Assembly (NCBI RefSeq): GCF_013409505.1
Contig: NZ_JACCBN010000001.1
Span: 1,054,001 to 1,118,000, forward strand
DNA: 64,000 nucleotides
Direction: 5' to 3'
Source of the DNA: Actinomycetospora corticicola
GTDB taxonomy: Bacteria; Actinomycetota; Actinomycetes; Mycobacteriales; Pseudonocardiaceae
Within the stretch, counting starts at the first letter, position 1. Each line of letters opens with the position of its first letter. The translations under genes were made by a program, and so were the position numbers. Shown here one piece after another: positions 41,154 to 49,643 of this stretch. The notes beneath the pieces were generated by a model. It worked only from the letters and a program-made list of their open reading frames with translations, did not search any database and was not told the origin of the DNA.

Positions 41154-43874
41154 ATGATGGACGACGTGGAGGACACGTCGACGCGGTACGACTCCCGGCC
41201 CGCCGGCCGGGAGTCGGTGCGCAGCGACCCCACCCGTGGTGAGCTGCGCATCCACCTCGGCGCCGCACCCGGCGTCGGGAAGACCTACGCCGCGCTGTGC
41301 GAGGCGCGGCGGCGGCACGCCCGGGGGACCGACGTGGTCGTCGGCCTGGTGGAGACCCACGGGCGGGCCCGGACCGCGGAGCTGCTCGAGGGGCTGGAGG
41401 TGCTGCCGCGGCGCACGGTGGTGCACCGGGGGACCGCGCTGACGGAGCTGGACGTGGACGCCGTCCTCGCGCGGGCGCCCGAGGTGGTCGTCGTCGACGA
41501 GCTGGCGCACTCCAACGCCCCGGGCAGCGTGCACGCCCGGCGCTACGAGGACGTCGAGCAGCTCCTGGCCGCCGGGATCGACGTCATCTCCACGGTGAAC
41601 GTGCAGCACCTGGAGTCCCTGCACGACGTGGTGGAGCGCATCACCGGCACCCGCCAGCAGGAGACCGTGCCCGACGCGGTGGTCCGGGCCGCGGAGCAGG
41701 TCGAGCTCGTCGACATCACGCCCGAGGCGCTGCGCCGGCGCCTCGCGCACGGCAACGTCTACCCGGCCGAGCGGATCGACGCCTCGCTGGCGCACTACTT
41801 CCGCCCCGGCAACCTCATCGCGCTGCGCGAGCTGGCCCTCCTGTGGGTGGCCGACCAGGTGGACGTGGCGCTGCGCCGCTACCGGGCCGACGAGCACATC
41901 GACGAGGTGTGGGAGGCGCGGGAACGCGTGGTCGTCGCGGTCACGGGCGGCCCGGAGAGTCTCACGGTGCTGCGGCGCGCGGCCCGGATCGCGCGGCGGG
42001 CGGGCTCCGCCGACCTGCTCTGCGTGCAGGTGCTGCGCGGCGACGGCGTGGCCACGCGCGACACCGGCCGCGGGCGGGACCTCCGTCGCCTGGCGAAGGA
42101 GGTCGGGGCCTCCTTCCACACCGTGGTGGGCGACGACGTGGCCGCGGCCCTGCTCGACTTCGCCCGGGGCGCCAACGCCACCCAGCTCGTGCTCGGCACG
42201 TCCCGCCGGTCGCGGCTGGCCCGCCTGGCCGACCCCGGGATCGGTTCCCGTGCGGTCGCCGGCTCGGGGTCCATCGACGTGCACCTGGTCCCGCACGTGG
42301 AGGCCCCGGCCGGGGGCGGGACGCCCGCCGACGGCGGGTGGTGGCCGCGCCTGGCGCGGCTCCTCCGTGGGCGGCGCGCGGCCCGGGGGTGGCCCGCGGC
42401 GGTGGTGCTGCCGCTGCTGGCCTGCGGCTTCGGGTGGTCCTTCCCGCTCGTCGGGCTCTCCACCGACACCGTCGCGTTCTTCCTCGCCACGGTGATCACC
42501 GCGATCATCGGCGGTCTGGTCCCGGCGATCGTGGCGGCGCTGTTCGCGGGGGCGCTGCTCAACTACTTCTTCACCCCGCCGCTGCACTCCTTCACGATCG
42601 CCCGCTTCGAGGACCTCGTCGCGGCGACGACGATGTTGGTGATCGCCGTGCTCGTGGCCGCGGTGGTCGACCGCGCCGACCGGCGGGCGGCCCAGGCGGC
42701 ACAGGCCCGGGCCGAGGCCACCCTGCTCACCACGTTCGCGCGCGTGGTCATCTCCCGCTCCGACCCGCTTCCACGGCTCCTGGAACGGGTGCGGGAGGCG
42801 TTCGGGTTCGACTCGGTCGCCGTGCTCGAACGCGGGCCGAAGTCGTCGTGGACCGTGAGCGCCCGGATGCCGGCGGTGCTGCCCGGGGACGATCCGGACC
42901 ACGGAGCGGGCGACGACCGGGACGCCGGCGACCCGGCCGACGCGGACGCCGACGTGGAGATCGACGAGGGGTCCCACCTCGTCGGGCGCGGCCGCACGCT
43001 GACGGCCGCCGAGAACCGGCTGTTCGCCACCGTGGCCGGGCCCGCCCTGCTCGCCCTGCGCAACCGCCGGATCAGCGCCGAGGCGGTCGACGCGGCCCGT
43101 CGGGCGGAGGCGAGCGGGCTGCGCACGGCCCTGCTCTCCGCCGTGGGGCACGACCTGCGCACGCCGCTGTCGGCGATCAAGGCGGCGGTGTCGAGCCTGC
43201 GCGACCCGGACCTCGCGCTCGACCCGGCGGACGCCGAGGAACTGCTCGCCACCGTGGAGGAGTCCGGCGACCGGCTCGTCGCCCTCGTCGACAACCTGCT
43301 GGACTCCTCGCGGCTGGCCACCGGCGCGGTCACCCCGCACCGGACGACGGTCGGCGTCGCCGAGATCGTCGACGCCGCGGTGGCCGCGCTGCCCACCGCG
43401 GAGGTCCGGGACCGCGTGGAGATCGCGCCGCCGGTGCCCGGCGAGTCCGACGAGGTGGTCGCCGACCCGGGGCTGGCCGAGCGCATCGTGGCCAACCTCG
43501 TGGACAACGCGGTGCGCCACGGCGGGGGCGGTCCGGTGTCCCTGCGCACCAGCGCGCACGCGGACCGGGTGGAGCTGCGGGTGGTCGACCGGGGCCCCGG
43601 GATGGCCCGCGACGCGGAGCTGTTCACCGCGTTCCAGCACCTCGGCGACCACGACTCGCACGGGGCGCCGGGCGGTCTGGGTCTCGGGCTGCACGTCGCC
43701 CGGGGCTTCGCGCGCGCCATGGGCGGCACCCTCGATCCGGAGGAGACCCCGGGTGGTGGCCTGACGATGGTGCTGTCCCTGCCGCGGGCCGACGTCCCCC
43801 CGCCGGCCCGGCCGGTGGTCGCGCGGGCCGGGGGAGACGGAGCGGGGCGGAACTCCACCGGGGTGATGGCGTGA
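41154..43874 (+). CDS. kdpD: Sensor histidine kinase KdpD
   Basis: 906 aa. The N-terminal KdpD domain has the Walker motif GAAPGVGKT (36-44) and VVVDELAHSNAPG. A universal-stress-protein-like domain follows (about 258-380), four membrane helices (about 415-510), a GAF region, and the kinase with AVGHDLRTPLSAI (His near 666) and N-box NLVDNAVRHGG near 781. It senses K+ limitation or turgor and phosphorylates KdpE. It starts 24 bp after kdpC. ATG 41154 follows a G-rich ribosome site. Complete length for the family. Confidence 0.96.
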   Translation: MMDDVEDTSTRYDSRPAGRESVRSDPTRGELRIHLGAAPGVGKTYAALCEARRRHARGTDVVVGLVETHGRARTAELLEGLEVLPRRTVVHRGTALTELDVDAVLARAPEVVVVDELAHSNAPGSVHARRYEDVEQLLAAGIDVISTVNVQHLESLHDVVERITGTRQQETVPDAVVRAAEQVELVDITPEALRRRLAHGNVYPAERIDASLAHYFRPGNLIALRELALLWVADQVDVALRRYRADEHIDEVWEARERVVVAVTGGPESLTVLRRAARIARRAGSADLLCVQVLRGDGVATRDTGRGRDLRRLAKEVGASFHTVVGDDVAAALLDFARGANATQLVLGTSRRSRLARLADPGIGSRAVAGSGSIDVHLVPHVEAPAGGGTPADGGWWPRLARLLRGRRAARGWPAAVVLPLLACGFGWSFPLVGLSTDTVAFFLATVITAIIGGLVPAIVAALFAGALLNYFFTPPLHSFTIARFEDLVAATTMLVIAVLVAAVVDRADRRAAQAAQARAEATLLTTFARVVISRSDPLPRLLERVREAFGFDSVAVLERGPKSSWTVSARMPAVLPGDDPDHGAGDDRDAGDPADADADVEIDEGSHLVGRGRTLTAAENRLFATVAGPALLALRNRRISAEAVDAARRAEASGLRTALLSAVGHDLRTPLSAIKAAVSSLRDPDLALDPADAEELLATVEESGDRLVALVDNLLDSSRLATGAVTPHRTTVGVAEIVDAAVAALPTAEVRDRVEIAPPVPGESDEVVADPGLAERIVANLVDNAVRHGGGGPVSLRTSAHADRVELRVVDRGPGMARDAELFTAFQHLGDHDSHGAPGGLGLGLHVARGFARAMGGTLDPEETPGGGLTMVLSLPRADVPPPARPVVARAGGDGAGRNSTGVMA

Positions 43875-44560
43875 GCCGGGTCCTCGTCGTGGACGACGAC
43901 CCCCACCTGCTGCGCACCCTGCGGATCAACCTCACCGCCCACGGTCACACCGTCGTCCCGGTGGCGACCGGGGCGGGCGCCCTGCGCGCGGCGGCGGACC
44001 GGCCCGCACCCGACGTCGTGGTCCTCGATCTCGGGCTGCCCGACATCCCCGGGCTCGAGGTGCTCGAGGGCATCCGCGGGTGGAGCGCGATGCCGGTGAT
44101 CGTGCTGTCCGCCCGCACCGACGCCGGGGACAAGGTGGCCGCGCTGGACGGCGGCGCCGACGACTACGTCACCAAGCCGTTCGGCATGCCGGAGCTGCTC
44201 GCCCGCATCCGGGCCGCGGTCCGCCGTGCGGCGACGGTGGCGTCCGAGGGCGAGCCACGCGTCACCACGCCCGACTTCGAGGTCGACCTCGTGGCGAAGA
44301 AGGTCGTGCGGGACGGTGCCGAGGTGCACCTCTCGCCGACCGAGTGGGGCGTGCTGGAGCACCTCGTCCGGCACCCGGGGATGCTCGTCACCCAGCAACA
44401 GCTGCTGCAGGAGGTGTGGGGACCGCAGTACGGCACCGAGGGGCACTACCTGCGGGTCTACCTCGGGCACCTGCGCCGCAAGCTGGAGCCCGAGCCGTCG
44501 CGACCGCGCTATCTCGTCACCGAGCCGGGCCGCGGCTACCGGTTCGAGCCCGCGGGCTGA
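43871..44560 (+). CDS. kdpE: Response regulator KdpE
   Basis: 229 aa. Receiver domain with VVDDDP acidic pocket, phosphorylated Asp53 in VVLDLGLPD, the Thr/Ser and Lys switch residues in VLSAR and VTKPF, then an OmpR-type winged helix (about 130-226) with LSPTEWGVLEHLVRHPG and YLRVYLGHLRRKLE. GTG 43871 overlaps the kdpD stop as GTGA. It should bind the repeats near 36323-36361 and induce the operon. About 100 bp after its stop I see no gene. Confidence 0.96.
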   Translation: MSRVLVVDDDPHLLRTLRINLTAHGHTVVPVATGAGALRAAADRPAPDVVVLDLGLPDIPGLEVLEGIRGWSAMPVIVLSARTDAGDKVAALDGGADDYVTKPFGMPELLARIRAAVRRAATVASEGEPRVTTPDFEVDLVAKKVVRDGAEVHLSPTEWGVLEHLVRHPGMLVTQQQLLQEVWGPQYGTEGHYLRVYLGHLRRKLEPEPSRPRYLVTEPGRGYRFEPAG

Positions 44561-44663
44561 CCGGAGCAGCGGAGGTGCACGGCCCCGGCCCGTGGCGGGA
44601 CGGACCGGGAGCCGCGCGACCCGACGACCGTGCGGGGGGTGTGTCCGGTCGCCGGGGGTCGGT

Positions 44664-45239
44664 TCAGCCCGGCACGCGGCCGGAGTGCCGGGGGACGGCG
44701 GCCGTGCGGTCCGCAGCCGGCCAGCGCGCGCCGGTCACCCGGTCGGCCGCGTCGGAGAGCAGGAACCGCACGGCGTGGGCGGTGTCCGCCGGGTCCTGGC
44801 CCTCGCCGACCGAGTTCACCCGCACCCCGTCGTCGGCGAGCCAGCGCGCGAGGGCGGAGGCCTGGTCGCTCGCGTCGCCCACGAGCACGACGGCGGCGCG
44901 CCGCGACGCCCGCAACGGTGCCCGGGCGGCGCGCAGCACGGCGACGGTCTCGCTCTCGTCGCGGTCGACGGTCACGACGCCGTCGAGGAGGCCGCGGTCG
45001 GCGACGACCGTGGTGACCACCCGCCGGACCACGTCCGCGCACGCGTCCGGCTCCAGCGGTCGCGCCGAGACGCGACCGAGCGGACCACCGTGCCGACGCG
45101 CCGCCTCGCGGGCGGCGACGTCGTCCTCGTCCACGATCTCCACACCCGCCCCGTCGGCGACGAGTGCGTCGACGATCGCGCGTCCGGTCCCCCCGGCACC
45201 ACCGACGACGAGGAAGACTCGCCCGTCCAGTTCCCCCAT
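44664..45239 (-). CDS. Degenerate SDR-like protein lacking the catalytic motif
   Basis: 191 aa from ATG 45239; classical SDRs are about 250. The Rossmann start is present (VFLVVGGAGGTGRAIVDALVADGAGVEIVD), and the RVNSV strand and a late FLLSDAADRVTG appear. The NAG motif and the whole Ser...Tyr-xxx-Lys section are absent: VVLVGDASDQ runs directly to ALARWLADDGVRVNSV. It can hardly be an oxidoreductase; it may bind a nucleotide or be a decaying gene. The frame is intact. It converges with kdpE. Confidence 0.6.
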   Translation of the reverse strand: MGELDGRVFLVVGGAGGTGRAIVDALVADGAGVEIVDEDDVAAREAARRHGGPLGRVSARPLEPDACADVVRRVVTTVVADRGLLDGVVTVDRDESETVAVLRAARAPLRASRRAAVVLVGDASDQASALARWLADDGVRVNSVGEGQDPADTAHAVRFLLSDAADRVTGARWPAADRTAAVPRHSGRVPG

Positions 45240-45281
45240 GGTCCTGCTCCGTTCCCGCGCGTGGAGGCACGGTCGCGATGC

Positions 45282-45331
45282 GTGAGCAACGGAAGGTAGC
45301 CGCCCGGCATTCGGGTGGCTATGCCGCTCAC
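45282..45331. promoter_or_regulatory. Inverted repeat upstream of the degenerate SDR gene
   Basis: GTGAGC (45282) and GCTCAC (45326) flank TAGCCGCCCG / CGGGTGGCTA (9 of 10 paired, loop GCATT). It lies between the racemase 3' end and the SDR-like start in a 211-bp gap. It may be a terminator for the racemase or an operator. A perfect CCACGATCGTGG lies at 45364-45375. Confidence 0.5.
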
Positions 45332-45450
45332 GCACGTGTTGTCCCCCTGACGCACAGCCTGCCCCACGATCGTGGAGACGGCCGCGCGGACACCGTCTTC
45401 CGGACGAACCGACCGCCGAACCGGGTCGTGTCGAGGTCGCGCCGAGTTCC

Positions 45451-46179
45451 TCAGGGGAAGGGCCAGCCGGACATGTTCTTGGTCCGGGCCGGCGCGAAGG
45501 TCCTCGACCTGGACGTGGACAACCCCAGCCTGACCAGGGCCTCCGCCGTCGTCACGGCGGCCGGCACGCCGTCGACGACGGGGACGCCCGTGCGTCGCGT
45601 GACCGCCTCGGCGAGGCCCGACATCCCCCCGCAGCCGAGGACGATCACCTCGGCGTGGTCGTCCCGGACCGCCGCGGCCGCCTGGGTCGCGACGGCCTCC
45701 GTCGCGCGGACCGGATCCCGCTCGAGCTCGAGGACGCCGAGGCCGCTCGCACGGACCCCGGCGCACCGGCGGTCGAGCCCCGCGAGCAGGAGGCGGTCCT
45801 CGATGAGAGGTACGGTGCGGTCGAGCGAGGTCACCACGGCGTAGCGCCGGCCCAGGAACAGCGCGGTGGTCGCGGCGGCCTCGGTGATGTCGACGACGGG
45901 GACGTCCACCGCCTCCTGCAGCGCCTCCCGGCCGTGCTCGCCGAAGCCCGCCTGCACCACCGCGTCGTAGGGCCCGGGGTGGTGCAGGACCGCGTCCAGC
46001 ACCCCGACCGCGGCGAGGTGGCTCTCGACGTTGCCCTCCACCGACTCCGCGCCGAACCGCGGGGTGAGACCGACGATCTCGGTGCCGGGCGCGGCGACGG
46101 CGCGCGCCTGTACGGCCACGGCCTCGGTGACCGCAGCGGTGGTGTTGACGTTGACGACCAGGATGCGCACGGCCGCCAC
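45451..46179 (-). CDS. Aspartate/glutamate/hydantoin racemase family protein
   Basis: 242 aa. It has the family pattern ILVVNVNTTAAVTEAV near residue 5, VVQAGFGEHGREALQEAVDVPVVDITEAA near 75, and VIVLGCGGMSGLA near 183 with the second catalytic cysteine. The first position, often Cys, is part of AGFGE here, so a one-base mechanism or a different role is possible. Relatives racemise hydantoins or allantoin. It is divergent from an NCS1 permease, consistent with hydantoin, allantoin or related nitrogen-compound use. Confidence 0.83.
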   Translation of the reverse strand: MAAVRILVVNVNTTAAVTEAVAVQARAVAAPGTEIVGLTPRFGAESVEGNVESHLAAVGVLDAVLHHPGPYDAVVQAGFGEHGREALQEAVDVPVVDITEAAATTALFLGRRYAVVTSLDRTVPLIEDRLLLAGLDRRCAGVRASGLGVLELERDPVRATEAVATQAAAAVRDDHAEVIVLGCGGMSGLAEAVTRRTGVPVVDGVPAAVTTAEALVRLGLSTSRSRTFAPARTKNMSGWPFP

Positions 46180-46299
46180 TGTGCTCGTCGCCGCCAGGTC
46201 GATCGTGTGAGCATCTCGTGAACGATCCGGACATCCTCCGTTCGCCGCGTCCCGTGCGACCTAGCGTCCCGGGGGAGACGACCCCGGGGGAGGACCGCG

Positions 46300-47790
46300 A
46301 TGACCGACCAGATGAGCGCAGGTCACGACGACCTGGTGGAGGCCGCCGCCCCTCCCGTCGGGGTCGGCGCCGCGCACGAGGGCTACGACCCGCGGCTGAC
46401 GAACGAGGACCTCGCGCCGCTGCGCGAGCAGACCTGGTCGTCCTACAACTTCTTCGCCTTCTGGATGAGCGACGTCCACTCGGTGGGCGGCTACATCACC
46501 GCCGGGTCGTTGTTCGCCCTCGGCCTCGCGGCGTGGCAGGTCCTGGTGGCGCTGCTCGTCGGCATCGCGATCGTCTACGTCCTCTGCAACCTCGTCGCAC
46601 GGCCCTCGCAGGCCACCGGCACGCCGTACCCGGTCGTCTGCCGGTCGGCCTTCGGCGTGCTCGGCGCGAACGTCCCGGCGATCATCCGTGGTCTGATCGC
46701 GGTCGCCTGGTACGGCATCCAGACCTACCTCGCGTCGGCGTCCCTGGTGATCGTGGCCCTGAAGCTGTGGCCGGGCCTCGCCCCGTACGCCGACGACGCG
46801 ACCGGGTTCACCGGTCTCTCGCTCGTCGGGTGGGTCGCCTTCGCCGTGATGTGGGTGCTGCAGGCCCTCGTCTTCTGGAAGGGCATGGAGGCCATCCGGC
46901 GCTTCATCGACTTCTGCGGTCCCGCGGTCTACGTCGTGATGTTCCTGCTCGCGGGCTACCTCGTCTGGCGGGCCGGTGGCTTCTCCGCCATCGACCTCAA
47001 CCTGTCGGAGAACGTCATCGGCGGGTGGGCCGTGCTCCCGGTCATGGCGACGGCGGTCGCCCTGGTCGTCTCCTACTTCTCGGGTCCGATGCTCAACTAC
47101 GGCGACTTCTCCCGCTACGGGAAGAGCTTCCGGGCGGTGAAGAAGGGCAACGTCCTCGGGCTGCCCGTGAACTTCCTCGTCTTCGCCCTCCTGGTGGTCG
47201 TCACCGCCGCCGCGACCCGGCCGGTGTTCGGAGAACTGATCGACGACCCGGTGGAGACCGTCGCCCGCCTCGACTCGACCACGGCCGTGGTGCTCGGTGC
47301 CCTCACGTTCATGATCGCCACGATCGGCATCAACATCGTGGCCAACTTCGTCTCCCCGGCGTTCGACTTCTCCAACGTCGCACCGCAGCGCATCAGCTGG
47401 CGGACCGGGGGCATGATCGCCGCCGTCGGGTCGGTGCTGCTGACGCCCTGGAACCTGTACTCGAGCCCCGAGGTCATCCACTACACGCTGGACACCCTCG
47501 GCGCGTTCATCGGGCCCCTCTACGGGGTCCTCATCGCCGACTACTTCCTGGTCAGGCGTCGGCGGATCGACGTGGACGCGCTGTACACCCTCGCCCCGGA
47601 CGGGCGCTACTTCTTCCGGGGCGGGTACAACCCGGTGGCGATCGGGGCCACCGCCGTCGGTGCCGTCGGCGCGATGCTGCTGGTGCTGCTCGGCTCGTCG
47701 GACGCGGCCGCCTTCTCGTGGTTCGTCGGGGCCGGGCTCGCCTTCGTGGTGCACCTGGTGGTGAGCCGCCGGGCGGCGGTGACCGCCTGA
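46300..47790 (+). CDS. NCS1 family nucleobase/hydantoin/allantoin permease
   Basis: 496 aa, about twelve membrane helices. NEDLAPLREQTWSSYNFFAFWMSDVHSVGGY is the typical NCS1 N-terminus. PYPVVCRSAFGVLGANVPAIIRG and FSGPMLNYGDFSRY form the substrate region, and LIADYFLVRRRRIDVDALY closes the core. NCS1 proteins import purines, pyrimidines, allantoin or hydantoins with Na+ or H+. Being divergent from a hydantoin-type racemase supports a hydantoin or allantoin substrate. ATG 46300 has GGAGGACC before it. Confidence 0.93.
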   Translation: MTDQMSAGHDDLVEAAAPPVGVGAAHEGYDPRLTNEDLAPLREQTWSSYNFFAFWMSDVHSVGGYITAGSLFALGLAAWQVLVALLVGIAIVYVLCNLVARPSQATGTPYPVVCRSAFGVLGANVPAIIRGLIAVAWYGIQTYLASASLVIVALKLWPGLAPYADDATGFTGLSLVGWVAFAVMWVLQALVFWKGMEAIRRFIDFCGPAVYVVMFLLAGYLVWRAGGFSAIDLNLSENVIGGWAVLPVMATAVALVVSYFSGPMLNYGDFSRYGKSFRAVKKGNVLGLPVNFLVFALLVVVTAAATRPVFGELIDDPVETVARLDSTTAVVLGALTFMIATIGINIVANFVSPAFDFSNVAPQRISWRTGGMIAAVGSVLLTPWNLYSSPEVIHYTLDTLGAFIGPLYGVLIADYFLVRRRRIDVDALYTLAPDGRYFFRGGYNPVAIGATAVGAVGAMLLVLLGSSDAAAFSWFVGAGLAFVVHLVVSRRAAVTA

Positions 47791-47794
47791 CGGG

Positions 47795-48805
47795 TCAGCG
47801 CCCCGGCTCGACGACCACCACCTCGCCGGGCACGGGCGCCGCGGCGAGGGCGGCGGGGGCCTCGTCCAGTCCGACACGGCGGGTGACCAGGCGGGCCGGG
47901 TCGAGCCGACCCGACGTCACGAGCTCCATCAGCGCCGGGTAGTCCGCGGCCGCCATGCCGTGGCTGCCGAGGACGGCGAGCTCGCGGGCGATCATCGCGG
48001 GGACCGGTACGACGGGGGCGGCGGTCAGCAGCCCGACCTGGACCAGCGTCCCCTGCCGCCGCAGGGCGCCCAGACCCGCCGTCAGGGACTCCGGGCGGCC
48101 GGCGGCCTCGATCGCGACGGCGAACCCGCCGTCGCCGGGCAGCTCCGCCGGGTCGAGCGCGTGGACCGCGCCGAGGGCGAGGGCACGTTCGCGGGCGGCG
48201 GGGGCCGGGTCGGCGACGACCACCTCCGCCCCGAGGAGGCCCGCGACCAGCACGGCGGCGAGGCCCACCCCGCCCGCCCCGAGGACGAGCACACGGTCCC
48301 CGGCGCGGACCCGGGCCCGGGCGACGACGGCCCGGTGGGCGGTGGCGACGCGGCACCCGAGCAGGGCCGCGCCGCCGGCGTCGAGGCCCTCCGGCAGCCC
48401 GATGAGATTGGTGTCGGCGTGGCGGAGGGCGACGTACTCGGCGAACGAGCCGTCGTGGGTGAAGCCCGGCTGGGACTGGTCCGGGCACACCTGCGCCTGC
48501 CCGGCGGCGCACTCGGCGCACCGCCCGCAGCCCTCGACGAACGGGGTGAGCACCCGGTCGCCGACCGCGACGCGCCGGACCTCCGGGCCGACGGCCACCA
48601 CCCGCCCGGCCAGCTCGTGGCCCGGGACGAGGGGGAGCACCACCCCGTCGTCGTGCCCCCGCCAGGCGAAGCGGTCGCTGGCACAGAGCCCGGTCGCCTC
48701 GACCGCGACGACCACGCCGTCGGGGTCCGGGGCCGGGTCCGGTCGCTCGACGACGGCGGGCTCGGCCCCGAACTCGGTGATCACCACGGCTCGCACGCCG
48801 GACAT
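47795..48805 (-). CDS. Zinc-dependent medium-chain alcohol dehydrogenase
   Basis: 336 aa MDR enzyme. The catalytic zinc site includes GLCASD near residue 40 and GHELAGRV near 62. The structural zinc lobe CGRCAECAAGQAQVC is near 93. The NAD fold has LGAGGVGLAAVLVAG near 174. It oxidises alcohols or polyols with NAD(P); substrate unknown. Converging with the permease and divergent from the cyclase/ThDP pair, it may join either pathway. Confidence 0.93.
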   Translation of the reverse strand: MSGVRAVVITEFGAEPAVVERPDPAPDPDGVVVAVEATGLCASDRFAWRGHDDGVVLPLVPGHELAGRVVAVGPEVRRVAVGDRVLTPFVEGCGRCAECAAGQAQVCPDQSQPGFTHDGSFAEYVALRHADTNLIGLPEGLDAGGAALLGCRVATAHRAVVARARVRAGDRVLVLGAGGVGLAAVLVAGLLGAEVVVADPAPAARERALALGAVHALDPAELPGDGGFAVAIEAAGRPESLTAGLGALRRQGTLVQVGLLTAAPVVPVPAMIARELAVLGSHGMAAADYPALMELVTSGRLDPARLVTRRVGLDEAPAALAAAPVPGEVVVVEPGR

Positions 48806-48866
48806 TGTCGGGGGTCGGTGGCAGCATCACGCGCGTCGAGGAGCCCACCGTCGCGAGGAGCCGCCC

Positions 48867-49643
48867 GTGTCCGTCCTGTCCGCGTTCGCCGACGCGCTGC
48901 GCTCCGGAGCGGTGGAGGTCGTCGACCTCACCACGCCGCTGCAGTCCTCGACGCCGATCCTGGAGCTGCCGGAGCCGTTCGCGAACACCTCGCGCTTCCG
49001 GCTCGAGGAGCTCTCGCGCTACGACGACCGCGGGCCCGCCTGGTACTGGAACGACATCCACACGGGCGAGCACACGGGCACGCACCTCGACGCCCCCAAC
49101 CACTGGGTCACCGGGCGGGACGGGCCCGACGTCTCCCAGGTGCCGATGCGGACCCTCGTCGCGCCCGTCGTCGTGATCGATCGGACCGCCGAGGTGGCCG
49201 CCGACCCCGACTTCCTGCTCGAGGTGTCCGATCTCGAGGCGTGGCAGGCCGAGCACGGTCCGCTGCCCGACGGCGGATGGCTGCTCTACCGCACCGGCTG
49301 GGAGGCCCGCGGCGGGACGCAGGAGGAGTTCGCCAACGCGGACGAGGCCGGCCCGCACACGCCGGGCGTGTCCGCGGCGTGCGCGCGCTGGATCGCCGAG
49401 GAGTCCCCGCTCGCCGGGTTCGGGGTGGAGACGGTCGGCACCGACGCCGGTGCCGCCGGCGGGTTCGACCCGCCGTTCTCCTGCCACCACTTCCTCATGG
49501 GCGCGCACAAGTGGGGCTTGACCAGCCTGCGCAACCTCGGCCGGGTCCCGACGACGGGCGCGGTGCTGGTGGTCTCCCCGCTCCCGATCGTCGGCGGTTC
49601 CGGGTCGCCCGCGCGGGTCCTGGCGCTGGTCGAGCGCGCGTGA
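48867..49643 (+). CDS. Cyclase family protein (kynurenine formamidase-like)
   Basis: 258 aa from GTG 48867 with GAGGAG six bases upstream. The metal-binding signature HTGTHLDAPNHW is at about 70-81. DLTTPLQSSTPILELPEP opens the fold, and VGTDAGAAGGF with SCHHFLMGAHKWGLTSLRNL closes the active site. The family covers metal-dependent amide or lactone hydrolases (KynB, isatin hydrolase). Its TGA overlaps the next gene's GTG (49640-49643), so it acts with the ThDP enzyme. Substrate unknown. Confidence 0.9.
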   Translation: MSVLSAFADALRSGAVEVVDLTTPLQSSTPILELPEPFANTSRFRLEELSRYDDRGPAWYWNDIHTGEHTGTHLDAPNHWVTGRDGPDVSQVPMRTLVAPVVVIDRTAEVAADPDFLLEVSDLEAWQAEHGPLPDGGWLLYRTGWEARGGTQEEFANADEAGPHTPGVSAACARWIAEESPLAGFGVETVGTDAGAAGGFDPPFSCHHFLMGAHKWGLTSLRNLGRVPTTGAVLVVSPLPIVGGSGSPARVLALVERA

